Shown: in pieces, positions 1-5,865 of the stretch
Position numbering within the stretch: the first letter of the stretch is position 1
How the letters are laid out: every line of letters begins with the position of its first letter
DNA from: Lysobacteraceae bacterium
GTDB lineage: Bacteria; Pseudomonadota; Gammaproteobacteria; Xanthomonadales; Xanthomonadaceae
Direction of reading: 5' to 3'
Assembly (NCBI GenBank): GCA_003449195.1
Contig: DMID01000257.1
Location: forward strand, 1,364 to 7,476
DNA length: 6,113 bases
Made by a program: the position numbers and the translations under genes
The notes under the pieces: model-generated
Databases searched by the model: none
What the model saw: the letters and a program-made list of their open reading frames with translations, nothing else
What the model was told of the DNA's origin: nothing

Positions 1-237
1 CATCGGCCCGCGCAGGGCCAGGCGCATCACGTCATGGCTGATCTGCTGCTCAAGCTGGTCGATGGCCTCGTCGTTGGCGATCACCCGGCGCGCCGCGTTG
101 TCGTCGCGGCGGTCGAGCACGTCCAGCGCGGCATGCAGCTGGGCGACGGCCATTTCGCCCATGCGCACGATCTCGCCGACCAGGCGCTGCTGCTCCTCGT
201 CGTAGCTTTTCACGATGTGGTCATTTGCGATGTTCAT
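1..237 (-). CDS. phoU: Phosphate transport system regulatory protein PhoU (N-terminal part, cut by window edge)
   Basis: PhoU is a cytoplasmic helical protein that links the Pst transporter to the PhoR/PhoB two-component system and keeps the Pho regulon off when phosphate is plentiful. Only the first 79 codons are present and the gene runs off the left edge. The peptide begins MNIANDHIVKSYDEEQQ and continues with an amphipathic helix (about residues 12-45) and a second one containing AARRVIANDEAIDQLEQ, which parallels the E. coli PhoU segment AKRVIEGDKNVNMME. The metal-binding E-x-x-x-D type motifs expected further on lie outside the window. I chose the ATG at 237; an in-frame ATG at 300 would add 21 basic, proline- and histidine-rich residues unlike the family start, so I disfavour it. 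The leader before the chosen ATG (GGCAGAGAACCACC) has only a weak ribosome-binding site. It is the last visible gene of the pst operon, 240 bases after pstB. Identity is secure from sequence and context. Confidence 0.93.
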   Translation of the reverse strand, partial: MNIANDHIVKSYDEEQQRLVGEIVRMGEMAVAQLHAALDVLDRRDDNAARRVIANDEAIDQLEQQISHDVMRLALRGPM

Positions 238-415
238 GGTGGTTCTCTGCCGGGTGTGTTTTCGATGAGGAATGAGGTGGCCGTGCGGCGCGGGCTTCAT
301 GGTTCCGCTTGCCCGGCCCGGCCGGTTTTCAGGTGGGCGACCAGCACGCCTTTACGCGGGAATGCATGCGGGCTGCCATCCGTGGCGGTGCTTCGAGGTT
401 GCTTGGGGTGTCGGC

Positions 416-433
416 CCGGCCGTCCGTGGCCGG
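416..433 (-). repeat. Second inverted repeat between pstB and phoU
   Basis: CCGGCC, a six-base loop, then GGCCGG form a perfect six-base-pair stem. It lies immediately beyond the larger stem-loop at 438-468 in the direction of transcription. It is not followed by a T run, so it is not a classical terminator. In DNA this rich in G and C a six-base dyad may occur by chance. Confidence 0.4.
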
Positions 434-437
434 CGGT

Positions 438-468
438 CGCAGCCGATGCCGGCGGGGCATCGGCTGCG
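438..468 (-). promoter_or_regulatory. Stem-loop just downstream of pstB
   Basis: Thirteen bases (438-450) pair perfectly with 456-468 around a five-base loop (GGCGG on the plus strand). The stem starts nine bases after the pstB stop codon. There is no T tract on the phoU side, so full intrinsic termination is unlikely. A hairpin in this place would be expected to block 3'-to-5' exonucleases and stabilise the upstream mRNA, or to lower read-through into phoU. The pairing is seen directly; the function is inferred. Confidence 0.65.
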
Positions 469-477
469 GGCGCTCGC

Positions 478-1308
478 TTAGCCGAAGCGGCCGGTGATGT
501 AGTCCTCGGTCTGCTTCTTGTTGGGCTGCGAGAAGATGACCTCGGTGCGGTCGTGTTCGATCAGGTCGCCCAGATACATGAAGGCGGTGAAGTCGCTGAC
601 GCGCGCGGCCTGCTGCATGTTGTGGGTGACGATGGCGATGGTGTAGTCGTGCTTGAGCTCCTCCACCAATTGCTCGATGCGGCTGGTGGAGATCGGGTCC
701 AGCGCGGAGGTGGGTTCGTCCAGCAGCAGCACGTCCGGGCGCAGCGCCACGGCGCGGGCGATGCACAGGCGCTGCTGCTGGCCGCCTGACAGGCCCAGCG
801 CGCTCTGCTTGAGCTTGTCCTTCACCTCGGTCCACAGCGCGGCCTGGTTCAGCGCCTGCTCGACGCGCACGTCCATCTCTGCCTTGGACAGGCGCTCGTG
901 GTGGCGGATGCCGTAAGCGATGTTTTCGTAGATCGTCATCGGGAACGGCACCGGCTTCTGGAACACCATGCCGACCTTGCTGCGCAGGCGGTTCATCGGG
1001 TACTTCGGGCCGAGGATGTTCTCCCCGTCCAGCAGCACCTCGCCGCGCGCTTCCAGCTTGGGGTACAGCGCGTAGATGCGGTTGAAGATGCGCAGCAGCG
1101 TGGACTTGCCGCAGCCGGACGGGCCGATCAGCGCGGTCACGCGCTTCTCGGGAATCTGCAGGTTGATGTCCTTCAGCGCGTGGAACTTGTCGTAGTAGAA
1201 GTTCAGGCCGCGCGCTTCCATCTTGACCGGGGCCGGCGGCAGCGTGTCGCGCTCGTCGTGCGGCACGGCGATGCGCTGCACCGGGGCGGAGTGTTGGAGA
1301 TCGTTCAT
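478..1308 (-). CDS. pstB: Phosphate ABC transporter ATP-binding protein PstB
   Basis: PstB is the ATPase that powers phosphate import through PstC-PstA at the inner membrane. The 276-residue product shows every ABC signature: Walker A GPSGCGKS (62-69), Q-loop VFQKP (Q117), signature LSGGQQQR (173-180), Walker B VLLLDEP (193-199), D-loop SALD (201-204) and switch histidine in IVTHN (H229). The segment RIFNRIYALYP after Walker A and the end YITGRFG are typical of PstB rather than other ABC ATPases. About 30 poorly conserved residues precede the ABC domain, so the start is uncertain. I chose the ATG at 1308, which has a weak GGAA six bases upstream. An in-frame ATG at 1335 adds nine residues and would sit one base after the pstA stop (TGACATG), exactly as at the pstC-pstA junction. 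It is the fourth gene of pstSCAB-phoU. Confidence 0.96.
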   Translation of the reverse strand: MNDLQHSAPVQRIAVPHDERDTLPPAPVKMEARGLNFYYDKFHALKDINLQIPEKRVTALIGPSGCGKSTLLRIFNRIYALYPKLEARGEVLLDGENILGPKYPMNRLRSKVGMVFQKPVPFPMTIYENIAYGIRHHERLSKAEMDVRVEQALNQAALWTEVKDKLKQSALGLSGGQQQRLCIARAVALRPDVLLLDEPTSALDPISTSRIEQLVEELKHDYTIAIVTHNMQQAARVSDFTAFMYLGDLIEHDRTEVIFSQPNKKQTEDYITGRFG

Positions 1309-1336
1309 GGTCGATTCCGGGGCGAGGTTGGTCATG

Positions 1337-2218
1337 TCAGTCGTTGGAAGGGCGGTGCCGCAGCAGCAGCGCGCGGGCGCCGAGGCTGACCAGCAGCACG
1401 AACAGGGTGAGCACCAGTGCGCCGGCCCAGGCCAGCACCTGCCAGCTCTCGTAGGGGCTGCCGGCAAACTGGTTCATCACCACCGGCACCGAGGCCATCG
1501 GGCGGAACACGTTGGCGTTCCAGTACTGGTTGCCGAAGGCGGTGAACAGCAGCGGCGCGGTTTCGCCGGAGATGCGGGCCAGCGCCAGCATGATGCCGGT
1601 GACGATGCCGGCCGAGGCGCTGCGGTACAGCACCTGTACGGTCACCTTCCACTGCGGGATGCCCAGCGACAAGGCGGCCTCGCGCATCTGCGCCGGTACC
1701 AGCCGCAGCATTTCGTCGGTGGTGCGCACCACCACCGGCAGCACGATGAAGGCCAGCGACAGCGCACCGGCGAAGGCCGAGAACTGGCCGCCGGTCTGCA
1801 TCACGTATAGCGTGTAGATGAACAGGCCGAGCACGATCGACGGCGCCGACAGCAGGATGTCGTTGACGAAACGCACCACGGTGCCGGCCTTGCGCGCGTT
1901 GCCGTATTCGGACAGCCACGTACCGGCGGCGATGCCGAGCGGGGTGCCGATCAGCAAGGCCAGCCCGCACATCACCGCGCTGCCGAAGAACGCATTGGCC
2001 AGGCCGCCTTCCTGCATCGGGGGCGGGGTCATCCTGGTGAACAGGTCCAGGTTGATGCCGGCGATGCCCTTGGACAGCAGCGTCCACAGGATCCAGCCGA
2101 GGAAGAACAGGCCGAACGCGGCGGTCAGGCAGGACAGCAGCAGCGCAAGCGCATTGGTGATGCGGCGGCGCAGGTACAGCCGGTCGGACACGCGGTCGGC
2201 GACGGAAGTGGCGGACAT
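1337..2218 (-). CDS. pstA: Phosphate ABC transporter permease PstA
   Basis: PstA and PstC form the inner-membrane phosphate channel. The 293-residue length matches the family (E. coli PstA, 296). A basic N-terminus (YLRRR, 15-19) leads into a first membrane helix at about 23-48, followed by further hydrophobic segments near 75-101, 120-140, 147-165, 202-228 and 262-287. The cytoplasmic EAA-type loop that contacts PstB is REAALSLG (179-186), with the following helix ending in LYRSA. ALARISGET (212-220) carries R215, which aligns with E. coli Arg220, a residue reported to matter for transport. The ATG lies one base after the pstC stop, with a near-perfect AAGGAGG at 2234-2228 inside the end of pstC, so translation is probably coupled and efficient. 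TGA stop at 1339-1337. Confidence 0.97.
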   Translation of the reverse strand: MSATSVADRVSDRLYLRRRITNALALLLSCLTAAFGLFFLGWILWTLLSKGIAGINLDLFTRMTPPPMQEGGLANAFFGSAVMCGLALLIGTPLGIAAGTWLSEYGNARKAGTVVRFVNDILLSAPSIVLGLFIYTLYVMQTGGQFSAFAGALSLAFIVLPVVVRTTDEMLRLVPAQMREAALSLGIPQWKVTVQVLYRSASAGIVTGIMLALARISGETAPLLFTAFGNQYWNANVFRPMASVPVVMNQFAGSPYESWQVLAWAGALVLTLFVLLVSLGARALLLRHRPSND

Positions 2219-2219
2219 G

Positions 2220-3188
2220 TCAGTTGCCCTCCTTGCGGGCCAGACGCATCAGCATCAGGCGGGCGATGGCCAGCACCACGAAGGTGACGATGAACAGCAC
2301 GAAGCCGAGCAGCAGCAGGGCCGAGCGGTAGGTTTCGGTGGCTTCGCCGAAGTCGTTGGCGATCAGCGCGGCGATGGTGGTGCCCGGCTCCAGCAGCGAG
2401 GCGGAGAGCTGCACGCTGTTGCCGATCACGAAGGCCACCGCCATCGTTTCGCCGAGCGCGCGGCCCAGCCCGAGGAACACGCCGCCGATCACCGCCGAGC
2501 GGGTGTAGGGCAGCACGATGTCCCAGCTCACTTCCCACTTGGTGGAACCCAGCGCGTAGGCCGATTCCTTCAGCCGCGTCGGCACGGTGAGGAACACCTC
2601 GCGCATCGTCGAGGCGATGAACGGGATCACCATGATCGCCAACACGAAGCCGGCGGTCAGCATGCCGATGCCCAGCGGCGGGCCCTGGAACATCGGGCCG
2701 ATCAGCGGCAGCTCGCCGAGGTGGTCGTTGAGCCACGGCGTGACGTACTCGGTCATCACCGGCACCAGCACGAACAGGCCCCACATGCCGTAGATGATCG
2801 ACGGGATGCCGGCCAGCAGCTCGATCGCGGTGCCCACCGGCCCGCGCAGCCAGCGCGGCGCCACTTCGGTGAGGAAGAAGGCGATGCCGTAGCTGATCGG
2901 CACGGCGATGACCATCGCGATGAGCGCGGTGACCAGCGTGCCGTAGATCGGGGCCAGCGCACCGAACTTGTTTTCGACCGGGTTCCAGTCGGCGCTGAAG
3001 AAGAAGCTCAGGCCCTGCATCTGCAGGGCGTGGCGGCCGCCCCACAGCATCGACAGGCCGGCGCCGGCCAGCGCGATCAGCACGAAGATGACCGCGCCGG
3101 TGAGGGCAACCTTGAACATCCGGTCCGCGCGGGCATCGGTCAGATCGCGCGGACGGGGCAGGGCGGCAGTGGCGGAAGCGACGCTCAT
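2220..3188 (-). CDS. pstC: Phosphate ABC transporter permease PstC
   Basis: PstC is the second permease subunit of the phosphate importer. Its 322 residues compare with 319 in E. coli. After a hydrophilic N-terminus (1-24), hydrophobic segments lie near 25-48, 80-106, 120-146, 173-193, 232-257 and 288-313. A periplasmic loop after the first helix includes LSFFFSADWNPVENKFGALAPIYGT, and family-typical stretches include LAGIPSIIYGMWGLFVLVP. The EAA-type loop KESAYALGSTKWEVSWDIVLP (207-227) docks on PstB. GLGRALGETMAV (240-251) carries R243 and E247, the counterparts of E. coli Arg237 and Glu241. The start is the first ATG in frame; it has no Shine-Dalgarno and is preceded by a C/U-rich leader. 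An ATG at codon 24 (MFKVAL) would still keep the first helix but also lacks a good ribosome site. It lies 76 bases after pstS. Confidence 0.97.
   Translation of the reverse strand: MSVASATAALPRPRDLTDARADRMFKVALTGAVIFVLIALAGAGLSMLWGGRHALQMQGLSFFFSADWNPVENKFGALAPIYGTLVTALIAMVIAVPISYGIAFFLTEVAPRWLRGPVGTAIELLAGIPSIIYGMWGLFVLVPVMTEYVTPWLNDHLGELPLIGPMFQGPPLGIGMLTAGFVLAIMVIPFIASTMREVFLTVPTRLKESAYALGSTKWEVSWDIVLPYTRSAVIGGVFLGLGRALGETMAVAFVIGNSVQLSASLLEPGTTIAALIANDFGEATETYRSALLLLGFVLFIVTFVVLAIARLMLMRLARKEGN
2228..2234 (-). promoter_or_regulatory. Shine-Dalgarno of pstA, inside the 3' end of pstC
   Basis: AAGGAGG on the minus strand, nine bases before the pstA ATG, is nearly identical to the ideal 16S-pairing sequence. 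It is encoded by the Lys-Glu-Gly codons near the end of pstC. It fixes the pstA start at 2218 and suggests coupled, efficient pstA translation. Confidence 0.85.
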
Positions 3189-3228
3189 GGGAGGAGGAAA
3201 TCCGGTTCCGGTGGGAAGGGCGCAACGG

Positions 3229-3256
3229 CCGCTCCCGGCACGGAGGCCGGGAGCGG
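3229..3256 (-). promoter_or_regulatory. Stem-loop in the pstS-pstC gap
   Basis: Eleven bases (3229-3239, CCGCTCCCGGC) pair perfectly with 3246-3256 (GCCGGGAGCGG) around a six-base loop. The stem begins eight bases after the pstS stop. No T run follows on the pstC side, so read-through into pstCAB is expected. In binding-protein transport operons, hairpins at this position commonly stabilise the binding-protein mRNA or reduce read-through, so that binding protein greatly outnumbers permease. That role is inferred here; the pairing is seen directly. Confidence 0.72.
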
Positions 3257-3264
3257 TGTCGGGG

Positions 3265-4287
3265 TCACGGGGTCTTGAAGGTCGCGGTCCAGTAGGTCTC
3301 GACCTGGGTCACCAGTTCCGGCGGCAGCGGCACGTAATCCAGCGCCTTGGCCTGCGCCTGGCCGTTCTCGAAGGCCCATTTGAAGAAGGCCAGCGTGTCG
3401 GCGGTGTGCTTGGCGTCCTTGGGCTGCTTCTGCATCAAGGTGAAGGTGATGGCGGTGATCGGCCACGCCTGCTCGCCCGGGGCATCGGTGATGACCAGAT
3501 CGAAATCCTTGGCGTTGGTCCAGTCGGCCGACGCGGCGGCGGCGGCGAAGCTGTCCGCGCTGGGCTGCACGTATTGGCCGGCGGCGTTGCGCAGCGTCGC
3601 GAAGGTCATCTTGTTCTGCAGCGCGTAGGCCAGCTCGACGTAGCCGATCGAGCCCTTGATCTGGGTCACGTACGAGGCCACGCCTTCGTTGCCCTTGCCG
3701 CCCACGCCGCCGGGCCACTGCACCGAGGTGCCTTCGCCGATCTTGGCCTTCCAGTCGGCGCTGACCTTGGACAGGTAGTTGGTGAAGTTGAAGCTGGTGC
3801 CCGAACCATCGGAGCGGTGCACGACGGTGATCTTGACGTCGGGCAGCTTCAGCGAGGGGTTCAGCGCGGCGATGGCCGGGTCGTTCCACTTGGCGACCTT
3901 GCCCAGGAAGATGTTGGCCAGCACGGTGCCGTCCAGCTTCATCGCGCCCGGGGCGACACCCGGCACGTTGAACACCGGCACGATGCCGCCGATCACGACC
4001 GGGAACTGGCCCAGGCCGTACTTGGCCAGGTCGGCCGCGTCGAGCGGCTTGTCCGAGGCGCCGAAATCGACCGTGGCCGCCTTGATCTGGGCGATGCCGC
4101 CGCCCGAGCCGATGGACTGGTAGTTGATGTGGTTGCCGCTTTTTTCGGCATACGCCGCAGACCACTTGGACAGGACCGGATAGACGAAGCTCGAACCCGC
4201 GCCGGTGACGTCGGTGGCGTTGGCGGCAAAGGCGCCTGCAACGAGGGCCAGCGCGAGCGGCAGGCGGACCTTGAGGTTGGAAATCAC
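3265..4287 (-). CDS. pstS: Periplasmic phosphate-binding protein PstS
   Basis: PstS captures inorganic phosphate in the periplasm and hands it to PstCA. The product has 340 residues. A signal peptide (KVRLPLALALVAGAFAANA, ending near residue 24) is followed by TDVTGAGSSF. Ligand residues known from E. coli PstS can be placed: S33 and F34 (E. coli T10, F11), S61 in IGSGGG (S38), D79 in VDFGASD (D56), and R158 plus S162-G163-T164 in RSDGSGTSF (R135, S139-T141). Other family stretches are IFLGKVAKWNDPAI and WPGGVGGKGN, and the end is close to the E. coli form. I chose GTG at 4287 because AAGAGG at 4302-4297 sits nine bases upstream and the signal peptide then has normal length. The reading frame stays open far upstream, antisense to the porin gene, which misleads simple ORF calling. 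First gene of the operon, preceded by Pho boxes. Confidence 0.97.
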   Translation of the reverse strand: MISNLKVRLPLALALVAGAFAANATDVTGAGSSFVYPVLSKWSAAYAEKSGNHINYQSIGSGGGIAQIKAATVDFGASDKPLDAADLAKYGLGQFPVVIGGIVPVFNVPGVAPGAMKLDGTVLANIFLGKVAKWNDPAIAALNPSLKLPDVKITVVHRSDGSGTSFNFTNYLSKVSADWKAKIGEGTSVQWPGGVGGKGNEGVASYVTQIKGSIGYVELAYALQNKMTFATLRNAAGQYVQPSADSFAAAAASADWTNAKDFDLVITDAPGEQAWPITAITFTLMQKQPKDAKHTADTLAFFKWAFENGQAQAKALDYVPLPPELVTQVETYWTATFKTP

Positions 4288-4296
4288 GGTGGAAGA

Positions 4297-4302
4297 CCTC
4301 TT
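4297..4302 (-). promoter_or_regulatory. Shine-Dalgarno of pstS
   Basis: AAGAGG on the minus strand, nine bases before the GTG at 4287. It decides the start of pstS, because no ATG is available in the right place and the frame is open much further upstream. Confidence 0.75.
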
Positions 4303-4344
4303 GAGGGAAAAGTTGGGACGGCGCCACACGCCGTGGCCGCAAGA

Positions 4345-4399
4345 TTTGACGTCGGTTCGATGATGGTTTGACGAAGCTTTGATGACGCTTCGATGACAT
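4345..4399 (-). promoter_or_regulatory. Five-unit PhoB-box array upstream of pstS
   Basis: Reading the minus strand from 4399 to 4345 gives five uninterrupted 11-base units: ATGTCATCGAA, GCGTCATCAAA, GCTTCGTCAAA, CCATCATCGAA, CCGACGTCAAA. Unit positions 5, 7, 8, 10 and 11 are invariant (C, T, C, A, A). The form of a GTCAT-like heptamer plus a four-base A-rich spacer repeated every 11 bases is that of the PhoB box (E. coli CTGTCAT plus four). The first two units match best and the fifth least. The array ends 57 bases before the pstS start. I cannot point to a convincing -10 downstream, which is not rare for activator-dependent promoters in GC-rich genomes. PhoB binding is inferred from pattern and context. 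Confidence 0.85.
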
Positions 4400-4411
4400 G
4401 ACGGGCGGCGT

Positions 4412-4423
4412 GGCGTGCACGCC
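4412..4423. repeat. Perfect 12-base palindrome between the two Pho-box arrays
   Basis: GGCGTGCACGCC is its own reverse complement and lies in the 37-base gap between the pstS-facing and porin-facing arrays. It could be an operator for another dimeric regulator shared by both promoters, or a chance dyad in GC-rich DNA. I do not recognise it as a known operator. Confidence 0.45.
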
Positions 4424-4440
4424 GTGCCGTGCCGTGCTGT
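4421..4440 (+). repeat. GCCGT tandem repeat, four units
   Basis: Three exact copies of GCCGT are followed by one GCTGT, giving 20 bases of five-base tandem repeat. The last unit runs into the first Pho-box unit of the porin promoter (CTGTC). Confidence 0.7.
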
Positions 4441-4480
4441 CTTTGTTTCGTCATGTGGATGTCGTGGAAGCGTCATGCGC
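4437..4480 (+). promoter_or_regulatory. Four-unit PhoB-box array upstream of the porin gene
   Basis: On the plus strand four units follow at exact 11-base spacing: CTGTCTTTGTT, TCGTCATGTGG, ATGTCGTGGAA, GCGTCATGCGC. Each has a TGTC/GTCAT-like heptamer and a four-base spacer, as in the PhoB box, and the first starts with the canonical CTGTC. T4 and C5 of each unit and T7 are invariant. The array ends 83 bases before the porin start. TTGACG follows at 4481, but I find no good -10 at 16-18 bases from it. The spacers are less A-rich than in the pstS-facing array, so binding may be weaker. PhoB control is inferred. Confidence 0.8.
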
Positions 4481-4551
4481 TTGACGGAATCTTCACAAGT
4501 CGCCTGGGCGCCTTCGCTCCTGCCCGTGGCGTATCCACTGAAGACCACCAC

Positions 4552-4556
4552 GGAGA
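4552..4556 (+). promoter_or_regulatory. Shine-Dalgarno of the porin gene
   Basis: GGAGA seven bases before the ATG at 4564. It supports that start over the in-frame ATG at 4429, which would place 45 non-signal-like residues before the signal peptide and would lie inside the promoter region. Confidence 0.8.
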
Positions 4557-4563
4557 ATTCCAG

Positions 4564-5832
4564 ATGCGTTCCCATTTGCTCGCCACGGCGATCATCGCCA
4601 GCCTCGGCCTGACTGTCATGCCGTACGCGCACGCCGCCAAGGCAGCCAAGCCCGTCGCCAAGCCGGCGGCGCCGGCCATCACCGCGGCCCAGCTGCAGCA
4701 GCTGCAGGCACAGATCGCGTCCCTGCAGGAACAGGTGCAGGCGCTGCAGGCCAAGACCGAAGATCAGCAGGCCCAGCAGGATGCCCAGTCCGAGGTCAAC
4801 GTGACCCAGGCGCAGGCCATCGAGGCGGCGCAGACGTCCGCCTCCAAGACCGACAGCTTGGCCAAGCTGGTCAACGACAACAAGATCGGCGGCCGGATGT
4901 TCTTCGACCTGAGCAACATCGACAAGACCAGTAACGGCAAGGACACCGCCGCCAGCGGCAACGGTTTCGACGTCAAGCGCTTCTACCTGAGCGTGGACCA
5001 CAAGTTCACCGACGTCTGGTCGGCCAACCTGACCACCGACTTCCAGTACAGCTCGGCCATCGGCAACACCCAGCTGTTCGTGAAGAAGGCCTACGTGCAG
5101 GGCAAGTTCGACGACGCCTTCAGCGTGCGCATCGGTTCCTCGGACATGCCGTGGATCCCGTTCGTCGAGAAGTTCTACGGCATGCGCTACGTCGAGAACA
5201 CCCTCACCGACCGCCTGAAGTTCGGCAACTCGGCCGACTGGGGTGCGCACGCCTTCGGCAACCTGGGCACCGACTTCAACTACGCCGTGTCCGTGGTCAA
5301 CGGCGGCGGCTACAAGAACCCGGGCCGCAGCAAGGGCCTGGACATCGAAGGCCGCGTGGCCTGGCAGCCCAACGACAACTTCGCCGTGGCCGTCGGCGCC
5401 TACTCGGGCAAGCTGGGCAAGGAAACCGACATCGCCGATGCCGAGCACACCTACACCCGCAACGACGTGATGGTGGCTTGGGCCAGCAATGCGTTCCGCA
5501 TCGGTGGCGAGTACTTCCAGGCCAAGAACCTCAACAACGTCATGACCGTGCCGACCGACAAGGCCAGTGGCTGGTCGGTGTGGGGCAGCGTGCGCCTGGC
5601 CCAGCTTTCGGCTGGCGGCGTGAACGCCTTCGCCCGTTACGACAAGACCGACACCAGCAAGACGCTGGACCCGACGCTGAACGACAAGTACTGGAACGTC
5701 GGCGTGGAGTTCCCGGTGATGAAGAACTTCAAGCTGGCCACGGTGTACAAGTCCACCCGCGTGCAGAACGACTCGCGCAAGAAGGACGACGACACCAAGG
5801 AATTCGGCGTCTGGGGCGACCTGTCGTTCTGA
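4564..5832 (+). CDS. Phosphate-selective outer-membrane porin, OprP/OprO type
   Basis: This 422-residue protein has the layout of the Porin_O_P family: passive, anion-preferring trimeric barrels that let phosphate or polyphosphate cross the outer membrane. A signal peptide MRSHLLATAIIASLGL...AHA ends near residue 24. An Ala/Lys/Pro linker follows, then a coiled coil at about 40-75 with perfect heptad spacing (L44, L47, I51, L54, V58, L61), a common periplasmic trimerisation element. From about 107 (KIGGRMFFDLS) the sequence alternates as amphipathic beta strands, for example GFDVKRFYLSVDHKF and EFGVWGDLSF, and ends in Phe, the usual outer-membrane assembly signal. OprP precursor is about 440 residues, so the length fits. 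It is transcribed away from pstS with its own Pho boxes, which supports a phosphate role. Phosphate versus polyphosphate selectivity cannot be read from the sequence, so I give no symbol; databases would probably call it oprO or oprP. Confidence 0.9.
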   Translation: MRSHLLATAIIASLGLTVMPYAHAAKAAKPVAKPAAPAITAAQLQQLQAQIASLQEQVQALQAKTEDQQAQQDAQSEVNVTQAQAIEAAQTSASKTDSLAKLVNDNKIGGRMFFDLSNIDKTSNGKDTAASGNGFDVKRFYLSVDHKFTDVWSANLTTDFQYSSAIGNTQLFVKKAYVQGKFDDAFSVRIGSSDMPWIPFVEKFYGMRYVENTLTDRLKFGNSADWGAHAFGNLGTDFNYAVSVVNGGGYKNPGRSKGLDIEGRVAWQPNDNFAVAVGAYSGKLGKETDIADAEHTYTRNDVMVAWASNAFRIGGEYFQAKNLNNVMTVPTDKASGWSVWGSVRLAQLSAGGVNAFARYDKTDTSKTLDPTLNDKYWNVGVEFPVMKNFKLATVYKSTRVQNDSRKKDDDTKEFGVWGDLSF

Positions 5833-5861
5833 TCGCCGCTTGCGGTCACATCGCCGCTTGC
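5832..5861 (+). repeat. 12-base direct repeat after the porin stop
   Basis: ATCGCCGCTTGC occurs at 5832-5843 and again at 5850-5861, an 18-base period. It lies between the porin stop codon and the terminator. The first copy begins with the last base of the stop codon. Probably a small local duplication; no function is evident. Confidence 0.7.
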
Positions 5862-5865
5862 ATCG

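Larger units (their letters stand above)
238..477 (-). other. pstB-phoU intergenic region with two dyads
   Basis: This 240-base gap is long for a pstB-phoU junction inside an operon. Next to pstB it holds two perfect inverted repeats (416-433 and 438-468). The remaining part, 238-415, is GC-rich with several CCGG/GGCC runs. I see no credible gene in it: the minus-strand ORFs that start here are only about 16 codons long or are in-frame extensions of phoU. I see no clear Pho box and no convincing -35/-10 pair, so whether phoU has its own promoter here cannot be decided from the sequence. Confidence 0.6.

Noticed and set aside
369..385. Minus-strand mini-ORF of 16 codons in the pstB-phoU gap (MAARMHS...).
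   Set aside because: No Shine-Dalgarno, very short, and no support for coding.
1818..3278. Plus-strand open frame of 486 codons opposite pstC and pstA.
   Set aside because: Rich in His, Arg, Gln and Gly with no domain, no supported start, and entirely antisense to two clear permease genes.
4323..4337. Small hairpin in the pstS 5' leader (GCCAC, five-base loop, GTGGC).
   Set aside because: Only five base pairs in GC-rich DNA; no riboswitch-like architecture around it.
2968..4371. Plus-strand open frame of 467 codons opposite pstS.
   Set aside because: Low-complexity Gly/Val/Arg-rich shadow of pstS codons; it also runs into the pstS promoter region.
4481..4510. TTGACG as a sigma-70 -35 box for the porin promoter.
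   Set aside because: No acceptable -10 at the right spacing (GC-rich CGCCTGGGCGCC there); PhoB-dependent promoters normally lack a good -35.
4429..4563. Longer porin start at ATG 4429.
   Set aside because: It would put 45 residues before an obvious signal peptide and overlap the Pho boxes; the ATG at 4564 has a proper Shine-Dalgarno.
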